Of a stretch of 31,037 bases of DNA, positions 7,769 through 14,910 are shown one piece after another. Under the pieces are notes generated by a model. The model was not told where the DNA came from, searched no databases, and saw only the letters and a program-made list of their open reading frames with translations. Source of the DNA: Burkholderiaceae bacterium (lineage in GTDB: Bacteria > Pseudomonadota > Gammaproteobacteria > Burkholderiales > Burkholderiaceae); contig CANBPJ010000004.1 of NCBI GenBank assembly GCA_947371415.1, positions 1-31,037 of the forward strand, read 5' to 3'. Numbering within the stretch: position 1 is the stretch's first letter; each line of letters begins with the position of its first letter. Made by a program: the position numbers and the translations under genes.

Positions 7769-7774
7769 ATTTTA
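7769..7774 (-). promoter_or_regulatory. Candidate -10 box for a leaderless trhP transcript
   Basis: TAAAAT (5 of 6 matches to TATAAT) lies on the trhP strand, separated from the ATG by 7 nt, so the predicted start of transcription is at or next to the A of ATG. There is no good -35 at 17-18 nt and no Shine-Dalgarno. The remaining 7775-7984 intergenic DNA has only a short GGGCT/AGCCC inverted repeat (7812-7825) and no convincing gene. Confidence 0.35.
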
Positions 7775-7984
7775 GTGAATACAGGCGATCTTGCTTGATT
7801 TGCTACATTCTGGGCTCTAAAGCCCGCTGGAGGCTACTCTATCTGCGTATTTGTAAATAAATGCTTTCCAATCAAGAGTATCCTACGGGTTCTGTGGTCA
7901 GCATTGTAAAAATGAACGGGCGCCTTCCCTTGAGCTTTCCACTCCAAATTTAAGGCACTTATTAAAGAATGTAGAAAGAACGCA

Positions 7985-8569
7985 ATGACAAAACTCACAT
8001 CCAAGCCAATCCTAAAAAAAGCGAGCGGTATTCTGGCTCAAGAGTTTGCAATACCCAAAGACATCGCCTGGGCTTGGGTCACTTTATTGCTATCGCAAGA
8101 AGAGCAGAAGCGCGATAGCGAAGAAAAGCGCTATAGCCGCATTGCAGAATTTGAATCCTGGATTACTGAGCTAAATTTGCCGATCGACCCAAAAAATCCC
8201 ACAAGCGGTGCAGTAAGTCCGGAGTCAGTAAAGAATTCAGCAAGAAATGTCTTTGAATGGCCCCATGAATATATTTTTGAAGAGCCGGTAGCGGCTAAGC
8301 ATCCTGACTCTAAAGTCACCTACAGCGATACCATTACCAAGCCTATTTTGGATGCGGTCAAAGATGCTGGTGGATCTGATGATCGCGCTGCATTGATGGC
8401 TATTCTTGAAGGGTATGCAAAAGCTAGTAATGAGCCGTTTGCTAGCGTCACACCTGAGGGTATTGAGTGGAAGGGTAGCAATTGGGTTGAGGGTGATAAA
8501 TATAACCTGCTTACTATTAAGACGCTAAATAACCGCCTTGCCAATCTAAGAAAGAAGGGATTGATCTAA
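7985..8569 (+). CDS. Hypothetical protein, no recognised family
   Basis: 194 residues, soluble, mixed charged composition, no signal peptide or membrane helix. The start ATG has a weak AGAAAG about 5 nt upstream. The N-terminal half is helical (residues 1-62, including a run of E, K, R and S around 35-50). The middle is proline-rich with several aromatic residues (FEWPHEYIFEEP), and residues ~110-194 contain two further helices ending in NNRLANLRKKGLI. The basic C-terminus with spaced hydrophobics could contact nucleic acid, but there is no diagnostic motif. It stands alone between trhP and the terminator before tRNA-Asn. I make no functional call. Confidence 0.7.
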   Translation: MTKLTSKPILKKASGILAQEFAIPKDIAWAWVTLLLSQEEQKRDSEEKRYSRIAEFESWITELNLPIDPKNPTSGAVSPESVKNSARNVFEWPHEYIFEEPVAAKHPDSKVTYSDTITKPILDAVKDAGGSDDRAALMAILEGYAKASNEPFASVTPEGIEWKGSNWVEGDKYNLLTIKTLNNRLANLRKKGLI

Positions 8570-8601
8570 CTCGATCATCCCCCCAACAAGCCGCAAAAGA
8601 A

Positions 8602-8625
8602 AAAACCACCTAAAAAGGTGGTTTT
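8602..8625. terminator. Bidirectional intrinsic terminator
   Basis: A perfect 9-bp inverted repeat, AAAACCACC (8602-8610) and GGTGGTTTT (8617-8625), with a 6-nt loop. It is flanked by A-rich DNA on the left and by the TTTT of the stem on the right. It ends the hypothetical gene on the plus strand and the tRNA-Asn transcript on the minus strand, whose 3' end is 9 bp away. Confidence 0.8.
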
Positions 8626-8633
8626 CTCGTATT

Positions 8634-8709
8634 TGGCTCCTCGACCTGGGCTCGAACCAGGGACCTACGGATTAACAGTCCGGCGCTCTACCAACTGAGC
8701 TATCGAGGA
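8634..8709 (-). tRNA. tRNA-Asn (GTT)
   Basis: A 76-nt cloverleaf read on the minus strand. The 7-bp acceptor stem pairs TCCTCGA with TCGAGGA. The D-loop contains AGTTGGTAGAGC, the anticodon loop is CTGTTAA (anticodon GTT, Asn), and the T-loop is GGTTCGAGCC. The discriminator is G and the CCA end is encoded. The gene is oriented away from thiD, whose ATG is only 21 bp beyond its 5' end. Confidence 0.97.
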
Positions 8710-8719
8710 ATAAGCCGAT

Positions 8720-8749
8720 ATTATAGCAAGATGAAATCATCTACTCCAA
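8720..8749 (-). promoter_or_regulatory. tRNA-Asn promoter, lying inside the start of thiD
   Basis: A perfect -10 TATAAT (8725 to 8720) with TTGGAG at 8749 to 8744 as the -35, 18-nt spacing. The -10 ends 10 nt before the tRNA 5' end. The -35 hexamer falls on thiD codons 5-7. The same AT-rich core reads TATTAT on the plus strand (8719-8724), 6 nt before the thiD ATG, and could serve as its -10. Confidence 0.65.
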
Positions 8750-9615
8750 GTTCTGTGCAGATCCCCAAAGTATTGACCATCGCCGGGTCCGATAGTGGCG
8801 GTGGTGCGGGCATTCAGGCGGACCTTAAAGTTATTACAGCCCTTGGTGGATATGGGGCATCGGTCATTACCGCTATTACTGCCCAGAACACTTTAGGGGT
8901 TAGCCGGATTCAGGACATCGATCTCGATGTTGTAGAGGCTCAGATCGATGCCATATTTTTAGACATTGGGGCAGACATCGTCAAAATTGGTATGTTAGCC
9001 AGTCCAGAAATTGTCCGCACGGTAGCCTCCGCCTTAAAGCGTCATGGAGCGAAAAGAATTGTTCTTGATCCAGTCTTAAGGGCGACTTCTGGCGCCAGCC
9101 TTGGGGGTGATGACACCGCTCAGGCGATTATTAAAGAGTTATTTCCGATGGCTACTCTGGTGACTCCAAATTTAGAGGAGGCTTCCTTGCTTCTGGGTCG
9201 TGAAATTACCGGACCAGAAGATTTCAAGTTGGCTGCTCAAGAATTGCTTGACATGGGTCCTCAAGCCGTTTTGATTAAGGGCGGGCATCTTGATGCAACC
9301 CATACTCAGCTGACTGATTACCTCATGTGGCGCACGATCGAGGATGATCTCGAAGTCATTCAATCAAAAGAATTTAAACACTATCGCGTGAGCACCGCTA
9401 ATACCCATGGCACTGGCTGCTCATTGTCCTCGGCTATTGCAACTTACTTAGCCGATGGTCATGATCTTCCGCATGCGGTTGCTAAAGCAATTTCTTATGT
9501 AGAGGCTGGCTTAGAAGCGGGGCGTTTCTTAAGCATCGGTGAAGGTCCAGGACCTCTGTGGCATATGCACGACTTTTATCCAACAGCATTGCCGGAGGAA
9601 GAGGGTAAGTATTAA
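8731..9615 (+). CDS. thiD: Bifunctional hydroxymethylpyrimidine kinase/phosphomethylpyrimidine kinase
   Basis: 294 residues. It phosphorylates HMP and HMP-phosphate to HMP-diphosphate, the pyrimidine substrate of ThiE. The ribokinase-fold signature is complete: LTIAGSDSGGGAGIQADLK near residues 15-33, the ITAQNTLGV substrate loop, VLDPVLRATSGASL, TPNLEEASLLLG, LIKGGH, and the anion-hole motif NTHGTGCSLSSAIA with its catalytic Cys. The length is slightly above the usual ~266-270, with a short Ser-rich start and a C-terminal tail after the kinase core. No Shine-Dalgarno precedes the ATG. Its stop overlaps that of convergent thiE by 4 nt (shared TTAA). It is the only thi gene here on the plus strand and lies outside the riboswitch-controlled transcript. 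Confidence 0.95.
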   Translation: MKSSTPSSVQIPKVLTIAGSDSGGGAGIQADLKVITALGGYGASVITAITAQNTLGVSRIQDIDLDVVEAQIDAIFLDIGADIVKIGMLASPEIVRTVASALKRHGAKRIVLDPVLRATSGASLGGDDTAQAIIKELFPMATLVTPNLEEASLLLGREITGPEDFKLAAQELLDMGPQAVLIKGGHLDATHTQLTDYLMWRTIEDDLEVIQSKEFKHYRVSTANTHGTGCSLSSAIATYLADGHDLPHAVAKAISYVEAGLEAGRFLSIGEGPGPLWHMHDFYPTALPEEEGKY

Positions 9616-10538
9616 GTTTTCATCAGCTCTTGAAGTTTTTTAACGGCAGCTTTCGGATCGCTTGTGCCATTAATCGCCCTCACCACTGCCACTGAGCCAA
9701 CCCCACTCTGTGCCACCGCATGAATACTGCTGTCATCAATGCCCCCAATAGCCACCAAGGGGTAGTGACTCATGAGTTTGGCGTATTGATAGAGGCGTCC
9801 CAATCCTTGTGGGGCAGTAGCCATCTTCTTGAGATTGGTTGGGAAAACAGCCCCCATGGCGATATAGCTAGGGCAAAAGCGATCCGCATACACCATCTCC
9901 GCATAGCCATGCGTACTTAAGCCTAGGCGTAGGCCTTGAGAGCGAATGGCATCTAAATCTGCCGTTTCTAAATCCTCTTGCCCTAAGTGAACACCATAGG
10001 CCTCAGCCTCAATCGCTTCTTGCCAAAAATCATTAATAAAAAGCAAGGTCTTGCTACCTTTGACCGCCTGAACAGACTCCGCAATCTGTTTACGAATAAA
10101 TTGCCCATCTTCAGACTTCAGCCTGAGCTGCACGGTGGGTACCTCTGCCTCGACCATGCGCTTTACCCAATCAGCATCTGGCATTACGGCATATAAGCCC
10201 AATCGTTTAGGGCATTCTGCAAAGGCATTGGGATTCATATTACGAGTCCAAGGGAGCAAATCAAAATGCTCTGGTCTAGATGGCCACTTAAAGGGATCGA
10301 AGCCACCATCTTGATGCACCATTCGCGACCAAGCCTTACCCAATACCTTGGCATCATTTTCTATAAATCCCATTGTGATGGCTGCTACCATTCCAGCCAA
10401 TTCATAATGGTCAGCTGCATGTTCATTATCAATTTTGGGCGGCGGCGATGCCATGCTGTATGCCGGAATCGGAATGCATAAATCATCCTTGCTATGGGCA
10501 GCAACAATTTGGTCGGCAAGATCGCGTACTAGGCTCAT
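9612..10538 (-). CDS. thiE: Thiamine phosphate synthase with ~105-residue N-terminal extension
   Basis: 308 residues, against ~210 for a standard ThiE. It couples HMP-PP with the carboxythiazole phosphate to make thiamine phosphate. The TIM-barrel catalytic part starts near residue 110 (RLGLYAVMPD) and has VQLRLK, FINDFWQEAIEAEAYGVHLGQEDL, LGLSTHG, the phosphate-loop-like AMGAVFPTNLKKM and VAIGGI. The N-terminal ~105 residues are soluble and contain PAYSMASPPP, HYELAGMVAAITMGF and GGFDPFKWPSRPEHF, which I do not recognise. This part may be a structural or inactive enzyme-derived domain; function unknown. It is last in the thiC-thiO-thiS-thiG-thiE operon, 12 nt after thiG. Confidence 0.88.
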   Translation of the reverse strand: MSLVRDLADQIVAAHSKDDLCIPIPAYSMASPPPKIDNEHAADHYELAGMVAAITMGFIENDAKVLGKAWSRMVHQDGGFDPFKWPSRPEHFDLLPWTRNMNPNAFAECPKRLGLYAVMPDADWVKRMVEAEVPTVQLRLKSEDGQFIRKQIAESVQAVKGSKTLLFINDFWQEAIEAEAYGVHLGQEDLETADLDAIRSQGLRLGLSTHGYAEMVYADRFCPSYIAMGAVFPTNLKKMATAPQGLGRLYQYAKLMSHYPLVAIGGIDDSSIHAVAQSGVGSVAVVRAINGTSDPKAAVKKLQELMKT

Positions 10539-10550
10539 GAATATTGTTCT

Positions 10551-11369
10551 CTAGCTCTGATGCCAAAAGGGAGTCCCAACCAGCGGAGTGCTGGCTTGAG
10601 CAGATTGCTGGGCTTTCATAGCTCCGGAAAGATAGGCTGTGCGACCAGCATCAACAGCCATTGAAAAGGCGTTAGCCATCGCCACTGGATCGTCGGCTAA
10701 CGCAACTGCTGTATTGAGTAAGACGCCGTCAAATCCCCATTCCATCACGCTGCAAGCATGTGAGGGCAGGCCTAAGCCAGCATCAACTAAGAGCGGCACC
10801 TTTAGGCGGTCGCGTAAAAGTTTTAAAGCATAAGGATTGAGTGGTCCTTGGCCAGTTCCAATAGGTGCAGCCCAAGGCATTACTGCTTGGCATCCGATAT
10901 CCACTAAACGCTGACAGAGGATGAGATCTTCAGTGCAATAAGGAAGTACTTTAAAGCCATCTTTAATTAATATCTCTGCTGTAGCAACTAAACGCAAAGT
11001 GTCAGGCTGCAGGGTATAGTCATCGCCAATGAGTTCTAACTTTATCCAGCTGGTATCAAAGACCTCTCGAGCCATCTGTGCAGTTGCAATGACTTCTTTA
11101 GGACTATGACAGCCGGCAGTATTTGGTAGAACAGGTACCGCCATTTTCTTAAGGAGATCCCAAAAGCCCGAGTGTGCTTCTGCTGTAGAGCTACCTTGCC
11201 TACGTAAGCTAACGGTAATCATGCCGGGGTTAGATTGCTTTACAGCATTCTCCAAAACTTGCGGAGAAGGGTAACGTGATGTTCCCAGCAATAGACGACT
11301 GGCAAAAGCCTCACCATAGAGCACCAAGGGGTCTGTAGTATTTAAGGGGTTTGCTAATGGAGCGGTCAT
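10551..11369 (-). CDS. thiG: Thiazole synthase
   Basis: 272 residues. It condenses 1-deoxy-D-xylulose 5-phosphate, dehydroglycine and ThiS thiocarboxylate into the thiazole phosphate. The opening YGEAFASRLLLGTSRYPS, the WIKLELIGDD segment with the Schiff-base Lys, CTEDLILCQRL, MPWAAPIGTGQGPLNP, LLVDAGLGLPSHA and DGVLLNTAVALADDPVAMA are the standard ThiG series. The length is normal for betaproteobacteria. It follows thiS after 40 nt and precedes thiE by 12 nt. As ThiO is present in this operon, dehydroglycine should come from glycine oxidation and not from tyrosine by ThiH. Confidence 0.96.
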   Translation of the reverse strand: MTAPLANPLNTTDPLVLYGEAFASRLLLGTSRYPSPQVLENAVKQSNPGMITVSLRRQGSSTAEAHSGFWDLLKKMAVPVLPNTAGCHSPKEVIATAQMAREVFDTSWIKLELIGDDYTLQPDTLRLVATAEILIKDGFKVLPYCTEDLILCQRLVDIGCQAVMPWAAPIGTGQGPLNPYALKLLRDRLKVPLLVDAGLGLPSHACSVMEWGFDGVLLNTAVALADDPVAMANAFSMAVDAGRTAYLSGAMKAQQSAQASTPLVGTPFWHQS

Positions 11370-11409
11370 ATTAATTAATTGCTAAATTGTTGCTTAATGT
11401 GTGGCTTGA

Positions 11410-11607
11410 TTAACCACCAGTGACTGGCGCTATCACTTCCATTTCATCGCCTTCATGCAACGTTTCTTCAGCATGCCTAGCCTTGGGGACGAATTCATAA
11501 TTGATCGCCACGGCATACGGGGGCCTGGCATCGATGAGCACTAATACATCATCAATGGTGCTGCCCTCAGGAATTTCTTGTGCAATTTGATTGACGATTA
11601 CGCGCAT
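11410..11607 (-). CDS. thiS: Sulfur carrier protein ThiS
   Basis: 65 residues ending in Gly-Gly, the end that is adenylated and thiocarboxylated to supply thiazole sulfur. Beta-grasp features are visible: MRVIVNQIAQEIPEGSTI, then PYAVAINYEFVPKA, then EGDEMEVIAPVTGG. The start overlaps the end of thiO by 10 nt, indicating coupled translation. No thiF-type adenylating enzyme is in the window, so it must be encoded elsewhere or be replaced by a MoeB-like protein. Confidence 0.95.
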   Translation of the reverse strand: MRVIVNQIAQEIPEGSTIDDVLVLIDARPPYAVAINYEFVPKARHAEETLHEGDEMEVIAPVTGG

Positions 11608-12752
11608 GCATTCACCTCTAAAGGGGCTGAAGTATTAATGCTTGTGATTTGCAAGCCTACGTCCGTAGCGGTAGGGCTGCTGCCAGTGCTCAGTATTTCT
11701 AGGGCGCAATCCAAGATGGCAGGAGAGATCATAAAACCATGGCGATACAGACCGTTAATCATCATGAGGTCGACCTCATTGGATTTCTGGTCAAGACAAA
11801 TTTCTGGAAGATTGTCTTTTAAAGTGGGGCGGCACTGCGTGGCCATCTCTAAAATACGCGCTTCTGCAAAGCCGCTATGGACAGTATAAGTAGCGCTCAA
11901 TAACTCCATCGCAGAGCGCACACTCATCGGAGAGAGGTCCTCAGATTCAATTTCTGTAGCGCCGACAACATAGACATCATCTTCTTTTGGAGCGATATAA
12001 ATAGGGTAGCGTGGATGAATTAAGCGAGTAGGGCGGCGCAATTTCACTTCGGGCGCATACAAACGAATGACCTCACCACGCACGCCGCGTAAATTTTTGG
12101 AATCATCACCAACTCTATTCCAGGAGTTCTTGGCACCAAGTCCACTGCAGTCAATCACCCAATTAAAGCCATTCTTTTTATTGCGAAGTTGCTCAGGATC
12201 GGCCGATTGATTCCAATGGCAGGATACTTTCATTAGGGTGAGCTCGACTAATAGCGCTTCCAATAATTGGCGATTATCGAGTTGACCTTCATTGGGTAGA
12301 TAGAGTCCTTGAGTAAAGCGTTCGGCAACACTAGGTTCGATCTCTGCAAGAGACTGGCTATCCAAATGAATGGGTCTAGAAAGATCATGATTGCGATCAC
12401 AATTTCTTTCTAGGTGTGAGGCAAAACGTTCAGCATCGCTAGTATCTTGACGATGCCACAAGATGAGCGTGCCCTCTTGTTGGAGGTAGACTGGCTTAGC
12501 TAATTCACTAATCAGTTGCTTCCATCTGGGAAGGCTGTGAACACCCATGCGCACGACGTTATCTTCGGTAATAGCAGATTCAGCTAATGGCGCCAGCATC
12601 GCAGCAGCAATTCGCGCTGCGGCTAAGTTGCCATCCGAACCGCCTTTCTCAAACAGCTCTACTTGAGCTCCACGCTTGGCAAGCGCAACCGCTAGCAACC
12701 GACCCATGAGGCCGGCGCCAACGATAGCGTATTTGCCATTTGCAAAAGCCAT
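11598..12752 (-). CDS. thiO: Glycine oxidase ThiO (FAD-dependent)
   Basis: About 384 residues from the ATG at 12752; an in-frame GTG at 12758 directly abuts the thiC stop and is the alternative. An N-terminal FAD-binding Rossmann motif is present, YAIVGAGLMGRLLAVALAKRG followed by an acidic strand end (VELFEK). The DAO-family core includes NEGQLDNRQLLEAL, WVIDCSGLGAKN, LRGVRGEVIRLYAPEV, PRYPIYIAPKEDDVYVVGATEIES and the C-terminal FAD contact NGLYRHGFMISPA. It oxidises glycine to dehydroglycine for ThiG. The position between thiC and thiS and the overlap with thiS confirm the role. The length is typical. Confidence 0.93.
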   Translation of the reverse strand: MAFANGKYAIVGAGLMGRLLAVALAKRGAQVELFEKGGSDGNLAAARIAAAMLAPLAESAITEDNVVRMGVHSLPRWKQLISELAKPVYLQQEGTLILWHRQDTSDAERFASHLERNCDRNHDLSRPIHLDSQSLAEIEPSVAERFTQGLYLPNEGQLDNRQLLEALLVELTLMKVSCHWNQSADPEQLRNKKNGFNWVIDCSGLGAKNSWNRVGDDSKNLRGVRGEVIRLYAPEVKLRRPTRLIHPRYPIYIAPKEDDVYVVGATEIESEDLSPMSVRSAMELLSATYTVHSGFAEARILEMATQCRPTLKDNLPEICLDQKSNEVDLMMINGLYRHGFMISPAILDCALEILSTGSSPTATDVGLQITSINTSAPLEVNACA

Positions 12753-12758
12753 GTTCAC

Positions 12759-14693
12759 TTACTGATAAATCTCGCTACCGCGCTTACGGAACTCTGCAGA
12801 CATTTCTTCCATGCCCTTTGCTGGATCTGTTGAGGCTTCTGCAGTAATTGGGATCACTTTTGCTTTGGGATTTCCGTCAGCATCTAATGTTGCTGCGTAA
12901 TCACGCACTTCTTGAGTGATCTTCATGGAGCAGAACTTTGGTCCACACATAGAGCAGAAGTGAGCAATTTTCGCACCCTCTGCAGGTAAGGTTGCATCGT
13001 GATATTCACGGGCACGCTCTGGATCTAATCCGAGATTAAATTGGTCTTCCCAGCGGAACTCGAAACGCGCCTTAGATAGGGCGTTATCGCGCAATTGTGC
13101 TCCAGGCAAACCTTTAGCCAAGTCTGCACCATGTGCCGCAATCTTGTAAGTGATGATGCCGGTGCGAACGTCTTCCTTGTCCGGCAAACCTAAATGCTCC
13201 TTAGGTGTGACATAGCAAAGCATTGCTGTGCCATACCAACCGATTTGTGCAGCACCGATACCACTGGTGATATGGTCGTAGCCAGGAGCAATGTCAGTGA
13301 TCAATGGTCCAAGGGTGTAGAAGGGGGCCTCTAAGCAATGCTTGAGCTCTTCAGTCATATTTTCTTCAATGCGCTGCATTGGAACGTGACCAGGACCTTC
13401 GATCATGACCTGAACATCATGCTTCCATGCCTTAGCAGTTAATTCGCCAAGGGTATGGAGCTCGCCAAACTGAGCGGCATCATTAGAGTCTGCGATACAA
13501 CCAGGGCGCAAACCATCACCTAAGCTAAATGACACGTCATACGCTTTCATGATCTCGCAAATCTCATCAAACTTTGTATAGAGGAAGTTTTCTTTGTGAT
13601 GCGCTAAGCACCACTTGGCCATGATGGAGCCGCCACGGGACACAATGCCAGTGATACGGTCAGCCGTCAAAGGAACATAGCGTAGCAATACGCCAGCATG
13701 AATAGTGAAATAATCCACACCTTGCTCAGCTTGTTCTACCAAGGTATCGCGGAACATTTCCCACGTCAGATCTTCTGCAATGCCGCCAGTCTTATCTAAT
13801 GCTTGATAGATTGGAACGGTACCAATCGGTACCGGAGAATTTCGAATAATCCACTCACGAGTTTCATGAATATGCTTACCAGTGGAAAGATCCATGATGG
13901 TGTCTGCACCCCAACGGATTGACCACACCATTTTTTCCACTTCTTCATTGATTGAGGAGGTAACAGCAGAGTTGCCGAGGTTGCCGTTAATCTTCACGCG
14001 GAAGTTGCGGCCAATAATCATCGGCTCTAGTTCTGGGTGGTTAATGTTGGCTGGAATGATTGCGCGACCAGCGGCGATTTCGGAGCGCACAAATTCACCG
14101 GTAACGATCTCTGGCAGATTGGCGCCGTAACTCTTGCCTGGATGTTGCTTGAGTAATTGTTTGTATTCTGGATTCTTGCGCAATTGCTCAAGGCCCATCG
14201 ATTCACGCAAAGCAACATATTCCATTTCGGGAGTAACAATCCCTTTGCGGGCGTAATACATCTGACTCACGTTATTGCCTGATTTAGCCACGCGAGGGGG
14301 GTTGATGTGGGCAAAACGCAAGCTTTGAGTCGCCTCATCAATGGATCGAGCAACACCGTACTCGGAGGAGGGGCCTGCCAACTGCTCAGTATCACCACGC
14401 TCTTCAATCCAGTTCTTACGCAATAAAGGTAAACCTTTTTCAAGGTTGATCAAGATATCCGGATCGCTGTAAGGACCAGAGGTGTCATAAACAGGAACGG
14501 GGGGGTTGGCCACCATCTCTTCGCCAACACGAGTTGAGAGTTGCTCAATCATCCGTATCGGCGCCTTGATATCTGGACGCGAACCTTCAAGATAGGTTTT
14601 GGTAGATGCGGGATAGGCAAATTTTTGACCGAAGTCTTGCTCTAAGCTCTTCAAGCTTGGAATTTCTGGTTTTGTTTTATTGTTTGTACTCAT
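12759..14693 (-). CDS. thiC: Phosphomethylpyrimidine synthase ThiC
   Basis: 644 residues from the ATG at 14693. That start is set by the Shine-Dalgarno AGGAG (14704-14700), 6 nt upstream; the in-frame ATG at 14699 abuts it and is too close. The open frame continues to 14765 but runs into the riboswitch and is not coding. ThiC is the radical-SAM enzyme that rearranges aminoimidazole ribotide into HMP-phosphate. The non-canonical 4Fe-4S motif CxxCx4C is present near the C-terminus (Cys580, Cys583, Cys588). Other core segments include RSEIAAGRAIIPANINHPE, DTIMDLSTGKHIHETREW, GDGLRPG, MIEGPGHVPM and LGPLITDIAPGYDH. It is the first gene of the operon and has its own TPP riboswitch. Confidence 0.97.
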   Translation of the reverse strand: MSTNNKTKPEIPSLKSLEQDFGQKFAYPASTKTYLEGSRPDIKAPIRMIEQLSTRVGEEMVANPPVPVYDTSGPYSDPDILINLEKGLPLLRKNWIEERGDTEQLAGPSSEYGVARSIDEATQSLRFAHINPPRVAKSGNNVSQMYYARKGIVTPEMEYVALRESMGLEQLRKNPEYKQLLKQHPGKSYGANLPEIVTGEFVRSEIAAGRAIIPANINHPELEPMIIGRNFRVKINGNLGNSAVTSSINEEVEKMVWSIRWGADTIMDLSTGKHIHETREWIIRNSPVPIGTVPIYQALDKTGGIAEDLTWEMFRDTLVEQAEQGVDYFTIHAGVLLRYVPLTADRITGIVSRGGSIMAKWCLAHHKENFLYTKFDEICEIMKAYDVSFSLGDGLRPGCIADSNDAAQFGELHTLGELTAKAWKHDVQVMIEGPGHVPMQRIEENMTEELKHCLEAPFYTLGPLITDIAPGYDHITSGIGAAQIGWYGTAMLCYVTPKEHLGLPDKEDVRTGIITYKIAAHGADLAKGLPGAQLRDNALSKARFEFRWEDQFNLGLDPERAREYHDATLPAEGAKIAHFCSMCGPKFCSMKITQEVRDYAATLDADGNPKAKVIPITAEASTDPAKGMEEMSAEFRKRGSEIYQ

Positions 14694-14722
14694 GTCCATC
14701 TCCTGACGTAATTTAGATGGAC
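14694..14722 (-). promoter_or_regulatory. Predicted Shine-Dalgarno-sequestering hairpin of the thiC riboswitch
   Basis: In the mRNA, GUCCAUCU (14722-14715) is perfectly complementary to AGAUGGAC (14701-14694), an 8-bp stem with a 13-nt loop. The stem takes in the last two bases of the AGGAG Shine-Dalgarno and stops one base before the thiC AUG (14693); the rest of the Shine-Dalgarno lies in the loop. This should block ribosome entry when formed. The left arm overlaps a segment that can instead pair with the 5' strand of riboswitch helix P1. Confidence 0.65.
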
Positions 14723-14740
14723 GAAACCGGGTGACGGTCT

Positions 14741-14842
14741 GATGGAAAACTCCCCACGCCAGCATTACCTGGATCGGGTTATAGGGTCTTTCTCAGCGCC
14801 TCATAGCTAAAAATCACTAGCGAGGGCACCCCTGTTTCATCC
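14741..14842 (-). promoter_or_regulatory. TPP riboswitch (THI box) upstream of thiC
   Basis: Read on the minus strand, this has the classic aptamer elements in order: GGGGTGCC (from 14832), the CTGAGA pyrimidine-sensing loop (14796-14791) followed by AAGACCC, then ACCCGATCC, GGTAATG, CTGGCG and the closing TGGGGAG. P1 can be drawn between GGATGAAAC (14842-14834) and GTTTTCCATC (14750-14741) with a 2-nt bulge. TPP binding should stabilise P1. No T-rich terminator follows; the 40 nt between aptamer and thiC fit translational control. Confidence 0.95.
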
Positions 14843-14863
14843 TTAAGGCTAATTTAACCACGA

Positions 14864-14893
14864 ATTGGCTTTGAGCTGGATGACCAATGTCAA
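14864..14893 (-). promoter_or_regulatory. Candidate thiC operon promoter
   Basis: A perfect -35 TTGACA (14893-14888) and an 18-nt spacer to GCCAAT (14869-14864), a weak -10 with 3 of 6 matches. The predicted start, near 14857, would leave about 15 nt before the riboswitch P1. The strong -35 and correct position support it, while the weak -10 limits confidence. Confidence 0.4.
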
Positions 14894-14910
14894 GTCAATC
14901 AGCTGATGGC

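Noticed and set aside
7812..7825. GGGCT/AGCCC inverted repeat as terminator or regulatory RNA
   Set aside because: Five base pairs with no T-run, no conserved RNA motif, and located upstream of both flanking genes; chance is likely.
14694..14765. Upstream extension of the thiC reading frame to an ATG at 14765
   Set aside because: The added codons lie in the expression platform and the 3' end of the TPP aptamer, and the true Shine-Dalgarno (14704-14700) is spaced for the ATG at 14693.
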